A model generated the notes under the pieces. The model saw only the letters and a list, made by a program, of their open reading frames with translations. It was not told the origin of the DNA and did no database searches. A stretch of 64,000 bases of DNA, from contig JADBEO010000019.1 in assembly GCA_031316315.1 (NCBI GenBank), positions 19,857-83,856 on the forward strand, written 5' to 3'. The number at the start of each line of letters is the position of its first letter. Positions within the stretch are counted from its first letter, which is position 1. The position numbers and the translations under genes are program-made. Shown piece after piece: positions 1-7,675 of the stretch. This stretch comes from Chelatococcus sambhunathii. GTDB taxonomy: Bacteria; Pseudomonadota; Alphaproteobacteria; Rhizobiales; Methylopilaceae.

Positions 1-760
1 GGGTTCCCGTGCGGCCCCAGCCGGTCATCACCTCGTCGGCGATGAACAACGCGCCATGGGCGCGCGCCGCATCGGCCAGCCGCGCCAAGGCCTCAGGAGT
101 GTACGTACGCATCCCGCCGGCGCCGAGCACCAGCGGCTCGACCAGCAGAGCCGCGAGGTCGCCGCGCCTGCCCGACCGATCGATCGCGTCGAGCGCGTCC
201 TGTTCGCCGCGGCCGCCGGGGAAGGGAATGCGCTCGACCTCGAACAGCAGCGGAGCGTAAGGCGCGTTGAACACGCCCCGCTCGCCGACGCTCATGCCGC
301 CGATGGTGTCGCCGTGATAGCCGCCTTCGAGCACGGCGATCCGCGTTCGCGCCTCGCCGCGATTGCGGAAAAAGCCGAGCGCCATCTTAAGCGCGACCTC
401 GACCGCGGTCGATCCGGAGTCCGAGAAGAACACGTGGGACAGGCCGGACGGGGCGATCTCAACCAGTTCCGCCGCCAGTCGTTCAGCCGGTTCATGCGTG
501 AGGCCGGCGAAGATGACCTGGTCGAGGCTCTCCGCCGTGTCCCGCATCGCCGCCATGATGCGTGGATGGCGGTGGCCATGGGTCGTGACCCACCAGGAGG
601 AGATGGCGTCGAGGATCTTCCGCCCGCCGCTGTCGGTCAGCCACGCGCCCTCCGCCTGCGCGATGACGGGCGGGTCGGGCTCGAGCGCGTGTTGCGTGAA
701 CGGACGCCAGACGGCGGAAGAGGACATGCGGGCGTCGGCTTTGCTGCGGGAACGGCGCAT
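1..760 (-). CDS. bioA: Adenosylmethionine-8-amino-7-oxononanoate aminotransferase, partial (C-terminus beyond left edge)
   Basis: Biotin-pathway aminotransferase that converts 7-keto-8-aminopelargonate to 7,8-diaminopelargonate with S-adenosylmethionine as amino donor (PLP enzyme, cytosol). About 253 codons are visible, read right to left. They include WRPFTQ at the N-terminus, ISSWWVTTHGH, VFFSDSGSTAVEVALKM, the EGGYHGDTIGGMSVG segment and, at the window edge, LFIADEVMTGWGRTG, which carries the cofactor-binding Asp of this family. The PLP lysine lies outside the window. Two starts are possible: ATG at 760 (MRRSRSKADAR...) or ATG at 727 (MSSSAVWRPFTQ), and neither has a clear ribosome site; family members usually begin close to the WxPFTQ motif, so 727 may be the true start. 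Divergent from the mscS gene. Identification is secure; the start is not. Confidence 0.9.
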   Translation of the reverse strand, partial: MRRSRSKADARMSSSAVWRPFTQHALEPDPPVIAQAEGAWLTDSGGRKILDAISSWWVTTHGHRHPRIMAAMRDTAESLDQVIFAGLTHEPAERLAAELVEIAPSGLSHVFFSDSGSTAVEVALKMALGFFRNRGEARTRIAVLEGGYHGDTIGGMSVGERGVFNAPYAPLLFEVERIPFPGGRGEQDALDAIDRSGRRGDLAALLVEPLVLGAGGMRTYTPEALARLADAARAHGALFIADEVMTGWGRTGT

Positions 761-841
761 CCCTAGCGTCAGAGGGCGCATCCGCCAAGCGCGCCGCCCA
801 AAAGCTCGCGCTGCGCTGCACATCATTTGTTCGCAGGTGCG

Positions 842-866
842 GGAACACCGGCTGCGCCGTCACGTT
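842..866 (+). promoter_or_regulatory. EcfG-type general stress promoter of the mscS gene
   Basis: GGAAC at 842-846, 16-base spacer, CGTT at 863-866: an exact match to the alphaproteobacterial EcfG (general stress sigma factor) consensus GGAAC-N16/17-CGTT. The predicted transcript starts near 872, about 30 bases before the mscS start codon at 902. Function is inferred from the motif and its position. Confidence 0.7.
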
Positions 867-901
867 GGCCTTCGACGTCCCCTTTCCTCCGAGGCCGACG
901 A

Positions 902-2074
902 ATGAAAGCGATGGACAGCCTATCCGCCGCGGTCGCGCAGGGCGTCGACCAACTCGGCTGGCTGCCGGATTGGGCAGTCGTCGTCATCATGTTCGGCGCA
1001 GCCGTCGCAGCGCCGCTCGCCATCCACAACGCGCTGTTCGTCCGGCTCCAGAAGCTGGTCGACAAGCGCTCCCTGTTTTGGCGCTCGCTGGTTCAACGAA
1101 CGCAGGGGCCGTCACGGCTCGCGTTGCTGATCGTCACGCTGGGGATCGCAACGGCAGCGGCGCCGCTGCCGCCGCCCGCGGTCGAGGCCCTGCGGCACGG
1201 CCTGCTCATCGGCGTGATGGTGCTGCTCGGCTGGACCTCGGTCACGGCGCTTCACATCTGGACCGTCGTCTACATGCGGCGCTTCAAGCTGGACGCCGAG
1301 GACAACCTGCTCGCCCGCAAGCACGCGACGCAGATCAGCATCCTGAAGCGCGCCGGCGTCACGCTTGCTGTCGTCGTCACCCTCGCTTCCGCGCTGATGA
1401 CTTTCGACGGCGTCCGGCAATACGGCGTCTCGCTGCTCGCTTCGGCGGGCGCGGCCGGGCTCATCCTCGGCCTCGCCATGCAGCCGGTGCTCGCCAACCT
1501 CGCGGCCGGCATCCAGCTCGCCATCACCCAGCCGATCCGGCTCGAAGACGCCATCGTCGTCGAGGGAGAGTGGGGCTGGGTGGAGGAGATCACCTCGACC
1601 TATGTCGTCGTGAGGCTCTGGGACTGGCGGCGCCTGGTGCTGCCGCTGCGCTACTTCATCGAGCACCCGTTCCAGAACTGGACACGCGACGGCGCGTCGA
1701 TCATCGGGACGGTGATGATCTACTGCGACCACTCCGCCCCTGTCGCCCTGATGCGGGAAAAGCTCGAGGAGTTCGTGCGCGAGAGCGCGCTCTGGGACGG
1801 GCAGGTCGTGAACCTGCAGGTCTCGGACGCCAAGGAGTTCACGATCGAGGTGCGGCTGCTGGTCTCGGCCGGGACGTCGCCGAAGGCGTGGGACCTGCGC
1901 TGCGAGGTCCGCGAGAGGATGATCGGCTGGCTCAACGCCGAGCATCCTTACGCGCTGCCGCGTCATCGCGCGGATCTCGGGCGTCAGGCGCCGCCGTCGT
2001 CGGACGAAGCGCCGCGCCCGCGGGGCGACGCCTCTCGCCGTCCGGTCGCCCGACGCGGCGCGGTCACCGCCTGA
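902..2074 (+). CDS. MscS-family mechanosensitive ion channel
   Basis: Predicted inner-membrane small-conductance mechanosensitive channel of 390 aa, which would release solutes on hypo-osmotic shock. Visible are about five hydrophobic segments (roughly residues 17-36, 68-84, 96-118, 147-165 and 175-205); the last is Gly/Ala-rich (SAGAAGLILGLAMQ) as in the pore helix of MscS, followed by the beta domain (IRLEDAIVVEGEWGWVEEI) with the usual VxLWDWRRLVLPLRYF stretch. Longer than E. coli MscS, with an extra N-terminal membrane pair. The C-terminal 30 residues are Arg/Pro-rich and probably disordered. The ATG at 902 was chosen because it follows the EcfG-type promoter at 842-866; an in-frame ATG at 911 is an alternative. 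The promoter implies induction in the general stress response, which fits osmotic protection. Converges on hss with a 9-base gap. Confidence 0.85.
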   Translation: MKAMDSLSAAVAQGVDQLGWLPDWAVVVIMFGAAVAAPLAIHNALFVRLQKLVDKRSLFWRSLVQRTQGPSRLALLIVTLGIATAAAPLPPPAVEALRHGLLIGVMVLLGWTSVTALHIWTVVYMRRFKLDAEDNLLARKHATQISILKRAGVTLAVVVTLASALMTFDGVRQYGVSLLASAGAAGLILGLAMQPVLANLAAGIQLAITQPIRLEDAIVVEGEWGWVEEITSTYVVVRLWDWRRLVLPLRYFIEHPFQNWTRDGASIIGTVMIYCDHSAPVALMREKLEEFVRESALWDGQVVNLQVSDAKEFTIEVRLLVSAGTSPKAWDLRCEVRERMIGWLNAEHPYALPRHRADLGRQAPPSSDEAPRPRGDASRRPVARRGAVTA

Positions 2075-2083
2075 GCGCCTGAT

Positions 2084-3517
2084 TCACCCAACGAAGAAGT
2101 TCCGGAACTGCCAGGGATCGCTCTCGTCGATCTCCTCCGGGAACAGGCCCGGCCGGTTCTGAAGCGGCGTCCAGTCCGTGTAGTAGCCCTTCACCGGCCC
2201 GAGATACGGCAGCTGGATCTCGAGGCAGCGCTTGAAGTCCATCTCGTCGGTCTCGACGATGCCCTCGTTCGGATTCTCGAGCGCCCAGACCATGCCGGCG
2301 AGGATCGCGGAGGTCACCTGCAGGCCGGTCGCGTTCTGATAGGGCGCGAGGGTTCGAGTCTCCTCGAGCGAGAGCTGCGAGCCGTACCAGTAGGCGCCCT
2401 TGCCGTGACCGTAGAGCAGCACCCCGAGCTCGTCGATGCCGTCGACCAGTTCGTCCTCGTCGAGCACGTGAAGCGTTTCCTGCACCTTGCCTTCCGCGCC
2501 GAACAGCTCGTGCCATGAGAGCACGGCGTCGTCCGCCGGGTGGTAGGCGTAGTGGCAGGTCGGGCGATAGACGGCTTTGCCGTCCTCCCAGACGGTGAAG
2601 TAGTCGGCGATCGAGATGGATTCGTTGTGCGTGACGAGGAAGCCGTACTGCGGGCCGGGCGTCGGGCACCAGGTGCGCACCTTGGTCGCCGCGCCCGGCT
2701 GCATCAGATAGATCGCCGCCGCCTTCGGGTCGTCGTGCGTTCTTGCGTTGACCGGCATCCACTTTTCGTGCGTGCCCCAGCCGAGCTCTGCCGGCTGCAG
2801 GCCCTCCGAGATGAATCCCTCGACGGACCAGGTGTTCAGGAAAACGCCGCGCGGCTTCGGATCGGTGGTGCGCTGGGTGTCGCGCTCGGCGATATGGACG
2901 CCCTTGACGCCGATCTGCCGCAGCAGCGCGGCCCATTCCTCGCGGTTCTTCGGCTCCGGGACGTTGAGCTTGAGGTCGGAAGCGATGTTGAGCGCCGCCT
3001 GCTTGACGAAGAACGACACCATTCCGGGGTTGGCCCCGCAGGTGGAGACGGCGGTCGGCAGGCCCTTCGGCGAACGTCGGCGCAGGTCGAGCGTGATCTC
3101 GCGCAGCGCGTAGTTCGAGCGCTCGGACGGGCCCTTGGTCTTGTCGAAATAGAAGCCGAGCCAGGGCTCGTTGACGGTGTCGATGTAGAGGCAGCCGAGC
3201 TCCTGGCAGAGCGCGATCAGGTCGGCCGAGCCGGTGTCGACCGAGAGGTTGACGCAAAAGCCCTGGCCGCCGCCCTTCGTCAGCAGCGGCGTCAGCAGCT
3301 CCCGGTAGTTCTCCTTGGTGACGTGCTTCTGGATGAAGGGCACGCCGTGCTTGTCGAGGATGTGCTTGTTGAGGTCGGACGGGTCGATCGCGACGATCCG
3401 GTCCTTGTCGTATTCGAAGTGTCGCTCGATCAGGGGCAACGTGCCGCGTCCGATCGATCCGAAGCCGATGATGACGATGGGACCGTCGATCTTTCCATAG
3501 ACGGGCCAGTCGGTCAT
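2084..3517 (-). CDS. hss: Homospermidine synthase
   Basis: NAD-dependent enzyme making sym-homospermidine from two putrescines (or putrescine plus spermidine), a typical polyamine of Rhizobiales. The 477 aa length is normal for the bacterial enzyme. The N-terminus has a Rossmann fold with IVIIGFGSIGRGTLP (residues about 14-28), followed by DPSDLNKHILDKHG and VNLSVDTGSADLIALCQELG, all characteristic of this saccharopine-dehydrogenase-like family; further on are TCGANPGMVSFFVKQA and YWYGSQLSLEETR. The ATG at 3517 is preceded at correct spacing by AAGGAG, but that ribosome site lies inside a 13-bp hairpin (see 3522-3567), suggesting translational control. Pairs functionally with the decarboxylase at 8921-10078, which supplies putrescine. 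Located downstream of doxX on the same strand, 83 bases away, but probably a separate unit. Confidence 0.95.
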   Translation of the reverse strand: MTDWPVYGKIDGPIVIIGFGSIGRGTLPLIERHFEYDKDRIVAIDPSDLNKHILDKHGVPFIQKHVTKENYRELLTPLLTKGGGQGFCVNLSVDTGSADLIALCQELGCLYIDTVNEPWLGFYFDKTKGPSERSNYALREITLDLRRRSPKGLPTAVSTCGANPGMVSFFVKQAALNIASDLKLNVPEPKNREEWAALLRQIGVKGVHIAERDTQRTTDPKPRGVFLNTWSVEGFISEGLQPAELGWGTHEKWMPVNARTHDDPKAAAIYLMQPGAATKVRTWCPTPGPQYGFLVTHNESISIADYFTVWEDGKAVYRPTCHYAYHPADDAVLSWHELFGAEGKVQETLHVLDEDELVDGIDELGVLLYGHGKGAYWYGSQLSLEETRTLAPYQNATGLQVTSAILAGMVWALENPNEGIVETDEMDFKRCLEIQLPYLGPVKGYYTDWTPLQNRPGLFPEEIDESDPWQFRNFFVG

Positions 3518-3521
3518 TTGA

Positions 3522-3567
3522 GGCTCCTTCGGCTGCGCTGCGTCGCAGCGATAAAGCCGAAGGAGCC
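3522..3567 (-). promoter_or_regulatory. hss 5' leader hairpin sequestering the ribosome binding site
   Basis: A perfect 13-bp inverted repeat (3522-3534 with 3555-3567) encloses an inner 7-bp complement (3536-3542 with 3544-3550). The proximal arm contains the AAGGAG ribosome site of hss, five bases before the ATG at 3517, so the folded mRNA would hide it. No T-tract follows, so it is not a normal terminator for the upstream doxX. Regulation by polyamines is inference. Confidence 0.6.
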
Positions 3568-3600
3568 GCCATAATCAACCGAGGCCGGCCGTTGGACGCC

Positions 3601-4080
3601 TCACCGCCAGCGCCTGGCGACGAGATGGTCGAGCGAGAACACGCCCGGTCCCCGCGCGATGATCAGCAGGAAGCAGGCCGCCCAGGTGCCGTGGGTCGGC
3701 CAGGCGTCGGGATAGACGAAGATCTCGATCACCATCGTCATGCCGAGCAAAGCGAGCGCGGAGAAGCGGCTGGCGAGGCCGATGACAAGCAGCGCGGGGA
3801 ACAGGTGCTCGGCGACCGCGGCGCCGTGCGCCGCCACGGTCGGATCGACGAGCGGGAGCTTGTACTCCTCCTGGAACAGATAGACCGCGCTGTCCGACAG
3901 CGCGAAGACGTTCAGGCCCTGCGTCTTCGTCTGGCCGGACTGCCAGAACACCGCCGCGGGGAAGATCCGCGCCGCGAGCGCCAGAAGCGAGTAGGGAATG
4001 GCCTCGAACAGACCGAACAGCCGGCGGATCGCTTCGGCCGGACCGGACGAAGCGGGCGTGCGGACGTCAACGGCGCTCAT
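3601..4080 (-). CDS. DoxX family membrane protein, last gene of the bufferin operon
   Basis: Small integral membrane protein (159 aa) of the DoxX/DoxD superfamily. Hydrophobic stretches at about residues 26-45 (LFEAIPYSLLALAARIFPAAVFWQSG), 88-110 (LFPALLVIGLASRFSALALLGM), 110-123 and 130-147 fit four membrane helices. The SGQTK motif after the first helix is usual for the family. Its start overlaps the stop of the preceding bufC by four bases, so the two are translationally coupled. In Caulobacter the equivalent gene ends the gold/copper-induced gigABCD (bufferin) operon. Its biochemical role there is not established; a membrane-redox or metal-linked function is only inference from context. 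Confidence 0.85.
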   Translation of the reverse strand: MSAVDVRTPASSGPAEAIRRLFGLFEAIPYSLLALAARIFPAAVFWQSGQTKTQGLNVFALSDSAVYLFQEEYKLPLVDPTVAAHGAAVAEHLFPALLVIGLASRFSALALLGMTMVIEIFVYPDAWPTHGTWAACFLLIIARGPGVFSLDHLVARRWR

Positions 4081-4853
4081 GGCGCGTCTCCCTGTTGCGA
4101 CGGCGTTTCAATGGCGACGACGAGGCCGCCGCCGATCAGACCGACGAGGTTTTCCGTAAGGTCGAAGGAGGGCGCATCTTGTGCGGCGCGTTCGGCCGCC
4201 GCAGCGAGCGTCGCGCCCCCGGCGAGCGCCTGCAGGAAGGCCGCGCCGCCCTCCGGCAGCTTCCGGACGAAAACGTCCATGGCGGGCCGGCAGACCAGCG
4301 CGTCTTCCGGCGACCAGTCGTCTATCGAGCCGAGTTCGGCCTCTCCCGAATTCATCGCCCAGATCGTCACGAGTGGATGTGCGGAGCGGACGACCTCGAC
4401 CGAGGGGTGCAGCGTCAGGCGGACGTCATCGAGCGCGCCGTCGGGCGCCGCAAAGGCGGAGGCCGGCAGAGGATCCGCGTCGGCGGCGTGGTAGGCGCGG
4501 GTCCGCGCCGCTTCCAAGCGGGCCACGTCGGCGAGGTAAGGGACATCGGCAAGACCAGGCGCGCGCGCTGCAAAGTCCGGAAAGTCGTCGCCATAGGTCA
4601 TCATCAGCGGTGAGCGCGGCGCGTGCTGCGAGACGTAGGCGCGGGCGAGCTCGCCGAAGAAGTCGTCGCCGACGATCCGTCGCACGGCCGGGAAGCGCGT
4701 CTCGAGCGCGCCGATCAGCGAGACGGCGACGTTGTTGCGATAGACCGAGAAGCGCCGGTCCGGGCGCTGTCCCGACGAGGAAGCCTGGGCGGGCGATCCG
4801 CGGCCCGTGTCGCGGAGCGCGGCGGCTAATGCGGTCTGGGTCGCGGCGGACAT
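4077..4853 (-). CDS. bufC: DUF2063 partner protein of the MNIO bufferin maturase (BufC/HvfC-type)
   Basis: Partner protein (258 aa) that in characterised systems binds the precursor peptide leader and assists the multinuclear iron oxidase (DUF692 protein) in converting cysteines to thiooxazoles. The N-terminal DUF2063 domain is recognisable from QTALAAALRDTG, SVYRNNVAVSLIGALETRFPAVRRIVGDDFF and AYVSQHAPRSPLMMTYGDDFPDFA (residues about 4-100), followed by PYLADVARLEAARTRAYHAAD. The C-terminal half contains a winged-helix-like segment ending in LTENLVGLIGGGLVV. It lies 10 bases after bufB and overlaps doxX. The gene order precursor, DUF692, DUF2063, DoxX is diagnostic of the operon type. Confidence 0.9.
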   Translation of the reverse strand: MSAATQTALAAALRDTGRGSPAQASSSGQRPDRRFSVYRNNVAVSLIGALETRFPAVRRIVGDDFFGELARAYVSQHAPRSPLMMTYGDDFPDFAARAPGLADVPYLADVARLEAARTRAYHAADADPLPASAFAAPDGALDDVRLTLHPSVEVVRSAHPLVTIWAMNSGEAELGSIDDWSPEDALVCRPAMDVFVRKLPEGGAAFLQALAGGATLAAAAERAAQDAPSFDLTENLVGLIGGGLVVAIETPSQQGDAP

Positions 4854-4863
4854 GGCGTGGACC

Positions 4864-5712
4864 TCAGGCGGCGCGGCGGCGCGCTGCGGCGATCAGGACG
4901 TCGGCACGCTCCGCCTCGGCTGCGAGCGTCGGCCACTCGGGCACGTCGTTATCCCATTCGATGAGGCTCGCGATCGGCCCAGTCCGCGCCAGCACGCGCT
5001 CGTAGAGCGTCCACACCGGATGGGCGACGGGCGCGCCATGGGCGTCGATCAGCAGCGCCGCGCCGGCGTCGTCCGTTTGCGCGTCATGGCCGCCGAGATG
5101 GATCTCGCCGACAAATTCGAGAGGAAATTCCGCGAGATAGGCCTCGGCGGAAAAGCCGTGATTGGTGGCGGAGACGAAGACGTTGTTGACGTCGAGCAGC
5201 AGGCCGCAGCCGGTCAGGCGCGCGATCTCTGAGAGGAACTCGGTCTCCGGTATCTCGCTCTCGGCGAAGGTGACGTAGGTCGCCGGGTTCTCGAGCAGCA
5301 TGCGCCGGCCGAGCGCGGCTTGCGTCTCGTCGACGTGATCGACGACCCGCGCCAGCGTCTCGCCGGTGTAGGGCAGGGGCAGCAGGTCGTTCAGGAAGAC
5401 GCCGTCATGCGTCGACCAGGCGAGGTGTTCGGAAAAACTCTCCGGCTCGTATCGCTCACAGAGCGTCCGGAGGCGCGCGAGGTGGTCGCGGCTCAGGGGA
5501 CCGGCGCCGCCGATAGAAAGTCCGACGCCGTGGATCGACAAAGCGTGGTCTTCGCGAAGCCGCCCAAGCATCGCGTGCGGCGGCCCGCCGGCGCCCATGT
5601 AGTTCTCGGCGTGGACCTCGAGGAAGCCGTCGAAGCCGGTTTCCAGAATGGCGGCGAAGTGATCCGGCTTGAAGCCGACGCCGGCGGTGGCGGGAAGGGT
5701 CGTGTCGCGCAT
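4864..5712 (-). CDS. bufB: DUF692 multinuclear non-heme iron oxidase (BufB/MbnB-like RiPP maturase)
   Basis: TIM-barrel iron enzyme (282 aa) that post-translationally oxidises cysteines of the bufferin precursor. Recognised from [14 protein letters not shown] near the N-terminus, [71 protein letters not shown] and GEIHLGGHD, which carry the His/Glu/Asp metal ligands conserved in DUF692. The ATG at 5712 gives a family-normal start ([16 protein letters not shown]); a longer reading to 5871 would run through repeat sequence and is rejected. A 178-base gap containing two palindromic repeats separates it from the precursor gene bufA, so transcription may be attenuated between peptide and enzyme. 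Confidence 0.93.
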   Translation of the reverse strand: MRDTTLPATAGVGFKPDHFAAILETGFDGFLEVHAENYMGAGGPPHAMLGRLREDHALSIHGVGLSIGGAGPLSRDHLARLRTLCERYEPESFSEHLAWSTHDGVFLNDLLPLPYTGETLARVVDHVDETQAALGRRMLLENPATYVTFAESEIPETEFLSEIARLTGCGLLLDVNNVFVSATNHGFSAEAYLAEFPLEFVGEIHLGGHDAQTDDAGAALLIDAHGAPVAHPVWTLYERVLARTGPIASLIEWDNDVPEWPTLAAEAERADVLIAAARRRAA

Positions 5713-5749
5713 GGGACGCCTCGGATTGCTGCTGTCGACAAGAGCGTGG

Positions 5750-5790
5750 CGCCCCTCTCTCTTGCGGGAGAGGGCAGGGTGAGGGATGAC
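5750..5790. repeat. Dispersed palindromic repeat, type 1 (between bufA and bufB)
   Basis: CCCTCTC and GAGAGGG form an inverted repeat around TCTTGC, followed by a GGTGAGGGATGA-like tail. This sequence type is a common intergenic palindrome in Rhizobiales genomes (general knowledge; other copies cannot be checked here). It lies inside the bufferin operon and would fold in the mRNA. Confidence 0.5.
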
Positions 5791-5843
5791 GACGGCGCCC
5801 TTTTCGGAAACGGCGCCGCCCGCACCCTTCAGCCGACCGGAGC

Positions 5844-5884
5844 CTCGGGCTCCGGCCACCTTCCCCCACAAGGGGAGAAGGGAA
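5844..5884. repeat. Dispersed palindromic repeat, type 2 (downstream of bufA)
   Basis: GGAGCCTCGGGCTCC forms a hairpin and CTTCCCC-CACA-GGGGAGAAG a second one, directly after the bufA stop codon at 5891 in transcription direction. The CTTCTCCCCTTGTGGGGGAAG type is a common rhizobial intergenic repeat. It could stabilise the 3' end of a bufA-only transcript. Confidence 0.5.
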
Positions 5885-5890
5885 GAAGCG

Positions 5891-6172
5891 TCACATCTTG
5901 ATCGGCTCGAGCGAGCCCACGCCCTTCGGGGTCTTCATCGTCGTGCAGGTGCCCTTCGGCACCGCCTTCCAGGCGTTACCCTGGTAGTCGACCTTGGAGG
6001 TGCCGGCGCAGGTGGTGCCGGGTCCGGCGGCGCAGTCGTTCTGGCCCTTCATCGCGACGCCGTAGCATTTCTCCTTGCCGGCCATCTTGTCCTCGGCCGC
6101 GGAGGCCGAGACGATCGACAGGGCGGCGAACAGCGAGCCGGCGAGCGCGGCGTTGACGGTGCGAGCAGGCAT
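5891..6172 (-). CDS. bufA: Bufferin precursor peptide (DUF2282, BufA1-like)
   Basis: Secreted copper-binding RiPP precursor of 93 aa. Residues 1-26 form a signal peptide (hydrophobic [18 protein letters not shown], cleavage predicted after SASA). The mature part carries four cysteines in the DUF2282 pattern: [14 protein letters not shown], then TTCAGTS, then VPKGTC. In Caulobacter bufferins such cysteines are oxidised by the DUF692 enzyme to copper-binding thiooxazoles and the peptide protects the periplasm against copper. The ATG at 6172 has a good ribosome site (ACAGGAGAAACACC). First gene of the operon, preceded by a SigF-type promoter at 6226-6252. Confidence 0.93.
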   Translation of the reverse strand: MPARTVNAALAGSLFAALSIVSASAAEDKMAGKEKCYGVAMKGQNDCAAGPGTTCAGTSKVDYQGNAWKAVPKGTCTTMKTPKGVGSLEPIKM

Positions 6173-6225
6173 GGTGTTTCTCCTGTTGTCTCCGATCGAG
6201 CCGTCGCGCGGCTCGTGACGGGGGG

Positions 6226-6252
6226 TTCGCCACGAGGGGGCGGCGGCGTTAC
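6226..6252 (-). promoter_or_regulatory. SigF-type ECF promoter of the bufferin operon
   Basis: On the minus strand GTAACG (6252-6247), 17-base spacer, CGAA (6229-6226). This matches the GTAACC-N16-CGAA form described for SigF-dependent promoters in Caulobacter. It lies 54 bases before the bufA start and back to back with the promoter of the sigma gene at 6308-6333. Confidence 0.7.
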
Positions 6253-6307
6253 GCCGGTCACGCATCCGTGTAGAAAAAAATTCGGAGATGCCGCGCCCTT
6301 CACGCGC

Positions 6308-6333
6308 GTAACAATCCTCCGGCTTCGGCCGTA
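6308..6333 (+). promoter_or_regulatory. SigF-type autoregulatory promoter of the ECF sigma gene
   Basis: GTAACA (6308-6313), 16-base spacer, CGTA (6330-6333), 22 bases before the GTG start at 6355. Spacing and -10 element are the same as in the promoter found in front of msrP at 46122-46147, supporting recognition by the same sigma factor. Confidence 0.7.
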
Positions 6334-6354
6334 GGCCTCGTCAAAGGACCTCGC

Positions 6355-6909
6355 GTGAGGGAACGGGAAGCGGACTGGTCGGACTGGATGGCGTCGGCGA
6401 TCGCAGGCGACGCCGGAGCTTATCGGCGTCTGCTGTCGGCGCTCGCGCCTTTCGTTCGAAGCGTCGTCCGGAACCGGGCGGCGAGCTTCGGGCTCGCCTC
6501 CGCAGATGTGGAGGACGTGGTGCAGGAGACGCTGCTCGCGATCCACCTGAAGCGCGGCACGTGGGACGACAGCCAGCCTGTCGGGCCGTGGGTCGCGGCG
6601 ATCGCGCGGAACAAGCTGATCGACGCGCTGCGGCGCAAGGGACGCCGCGTCCACGTTCCGGTCGAGGATTTCGCGGAGGTCCTGCCGGCCGAGACCGGGG
6701 ACGATAACGGCCTCAGGCCGGACGAGGCGGAGAAGCTCATCTCCGTCCTGAAGGGCCGCCAGCACGAGGTGGTGAAGGCCATTTCGGTCGACGGCGCCGA
6801 CATCGGCGAGACGGCCAAGAAGCTGAGCATGAGCGAAGGCGCGGTGAGGGTCGCGCTGCATCGAGGCCTCGCGGCGCTTAGCCAGGCCTACAGGAGTTTC
6901 CGGGAATGA
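6355..6909 (+). CDS. sigF: ECF-family RNA polymerase sigma factor (SigF-like)
   Basis: Group IV sigma factor of 184 aa. Region 2 spans about residues 20-90 (VRNRAASFGLASADVEDVVQETLLAIHLKRGTWD, then VGPWVAAIARNKLIDALRRKGRR, the -10 recognition helix), and region 4 about 125-180 (LSMSEGAVRVALHRGLAALSQAYRSF, helix-turn-helix for the -35). Start is GTG at 6355 with AAAGGA six bases upstream. It overlaps nrsF by four bases (ATGA), so sigma and anti-sigma are co-translated. Position divergent from the bufferin operon, the adjacent NrsF gene and the flanking GTAAC-type promoters identify it as the SigF/NrsF system, which in Caulobacter responds to chromate, cadmium, gold and copper. Confidence 0.93.
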   Translation: MREREADWSDWMASAIAGDAGAYRRLLSALAPFVRSVVRNRAASFGLASADVEDVVQETLLAIHLKRGTWDDSQPVGPWVAAIARNKLIDALRRKGRRVHVPVEDFAEVLPAETGDDNGLRPDEAEKLISVLKGRQHEVVKAISVDGADIGETAKKLSMSEGAVRVALHRGLAALSQAYRSFRE

Positions 6910-7544
6910 GGACCGAGGATCTGATCCGCGCGATCGCCGCAGACGCGGCGACGCCGCCGAAGCGCCTGGCGCCGGCGGTGTGGGTCGCGCTCGCGGTCTC
7001 GGCGGCTGCGGCGTGGGTCGCTGCCTGGGGCATGCTGCCGCCGCGCCCGGAGGTCGATGCCGCCTTCGCGGCGGTGCGCTTTCCCATGAAGTTCGTGGTG
7101 ACCTGCGCGTTCGGAGCCGCCGCCGCGGCGCTCGCGATGCGGCTGGCGCGGCCGGGAGCGGCGCTCGGGGCTGCGCGGATCGCGCTCTTCGGCGCCGCCG
7201 CGGTGCTGGCGGGGGCCATGCTGGTCGAGATGTACGTCACGCCGAGCGCGCTCTGGCGCGACCGCGTGATGGGGATCAACTGGCTCGTCTGCCTGATCCA
7301 CGTGCCGATCTTCTCGGCGACCCCGCTGGCGGTGATCCTGCTCGCGATGCGGCGGGGCGCTCCCGGTTCGCCCGCTGGCCTTGGCGCCGCGGCGGGACTC
7401 CTCGCCGGCGCGATCGGCGCGACGGCCTACGCGGCCTTCTGCCCGAACGACTCGCCGCTCTTCGTCGGCGTCTGGTACACGCTCGCCGTCGGCCTGGTGA
7501 CGGTCGTCGGCGCGGCTATAGGGGCTCGCCTGCTGCGCTGGTGA
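6906..7544 (+). CDS. nrsF: NrsF anti-sigma factor (DUF1109)
   Basis: Inner-membrane protein of 212 aa with six predicted helices (about residues 25-45, 60-80, 90-112, 122-145, 155-175 and 182-208), the DUF1109 architecture. It starts MRTEDLIRAIAAD, typical of NrsF, and ends immediately after the last helix. It would hold the co-encoded ECF sigma factor inactive at the membrane until a metal or oxidant signal. A cysteine in the last periplasmic part (AAFCPNDSP) and one in the fourth segment (NWLVCLIHVP) resemble the conserved cysteines thought to sense the signal in Caulobacter NrsF; the latter statement is family knowledge, not shown here. Confidence 0.92.
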   Translation: MRTEDLIRAIAADAATPPKRLAPAVWVALAVSAAAAWVAAWGMLPPRPEVDAAFAAVRFPMKFVVTCAFGAAAAALAMRLARPGAALGAARIALFGAAAVLAGAMLVEMYVTPSALWRDRVMGINWLVCLIHVPIFSATPLAVILLAMRRGAPGSPAGLGAAAGLLAGAIGATAYAAFCPNDSPLFVGVWYTLAVGLVTVVGAAIGARLLRW

Positions 7545-7570
7545 GGAGCGCGTTAAGCCCTTCAATCGAG

Positions 7571-7585
7571 TTAACTTTAACTTAA
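7571..7585 (+). promoter_or_regulatory. CtrA-type box TTAA-N7-TTAA
   Basis: TTAACTTTAACTTAA matches the consensus binding site of the cell-cycle regulator CtrA exactly (two TTAA half-sites, 7-base gap). It stands in an AT-rich island of a roughly 70% GC context, about 90 bases upstream of the secreted-protein gene at 7676. CtrA itself is not in the window. Confidence 0.45.
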
Positions 7586-7591
7586 AACTTC

Positions 7592-7618
7592 GCGCCGCCG
7601 GGGGGCCTCCGGCGGCGC
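7592..7618. terminator. GC-rich hairpin after nrsF
   Basis: GCGCCGCCGG (7592-7601) pairs perfectly with 7609-7618 around a 7-base loop. No T-tract follows on the plus strand. It could end the sigF-nrsF transcript or fold in the leader of the next gene. Confidence 0.35.
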
Positions 7619-7675
7619 CATTCCGGCCGCCCCTCGGCTACATCGCTCCTGCGACAGTCGTCGCTGGAGGGGTCG

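Noticed and set aside
4864..5871. Longer bufB reading frame starting at 5871
   Set aside because: The added 53 residues come from dispersed repeats and the start at 5712 matches the DUF692 family N-terminus.
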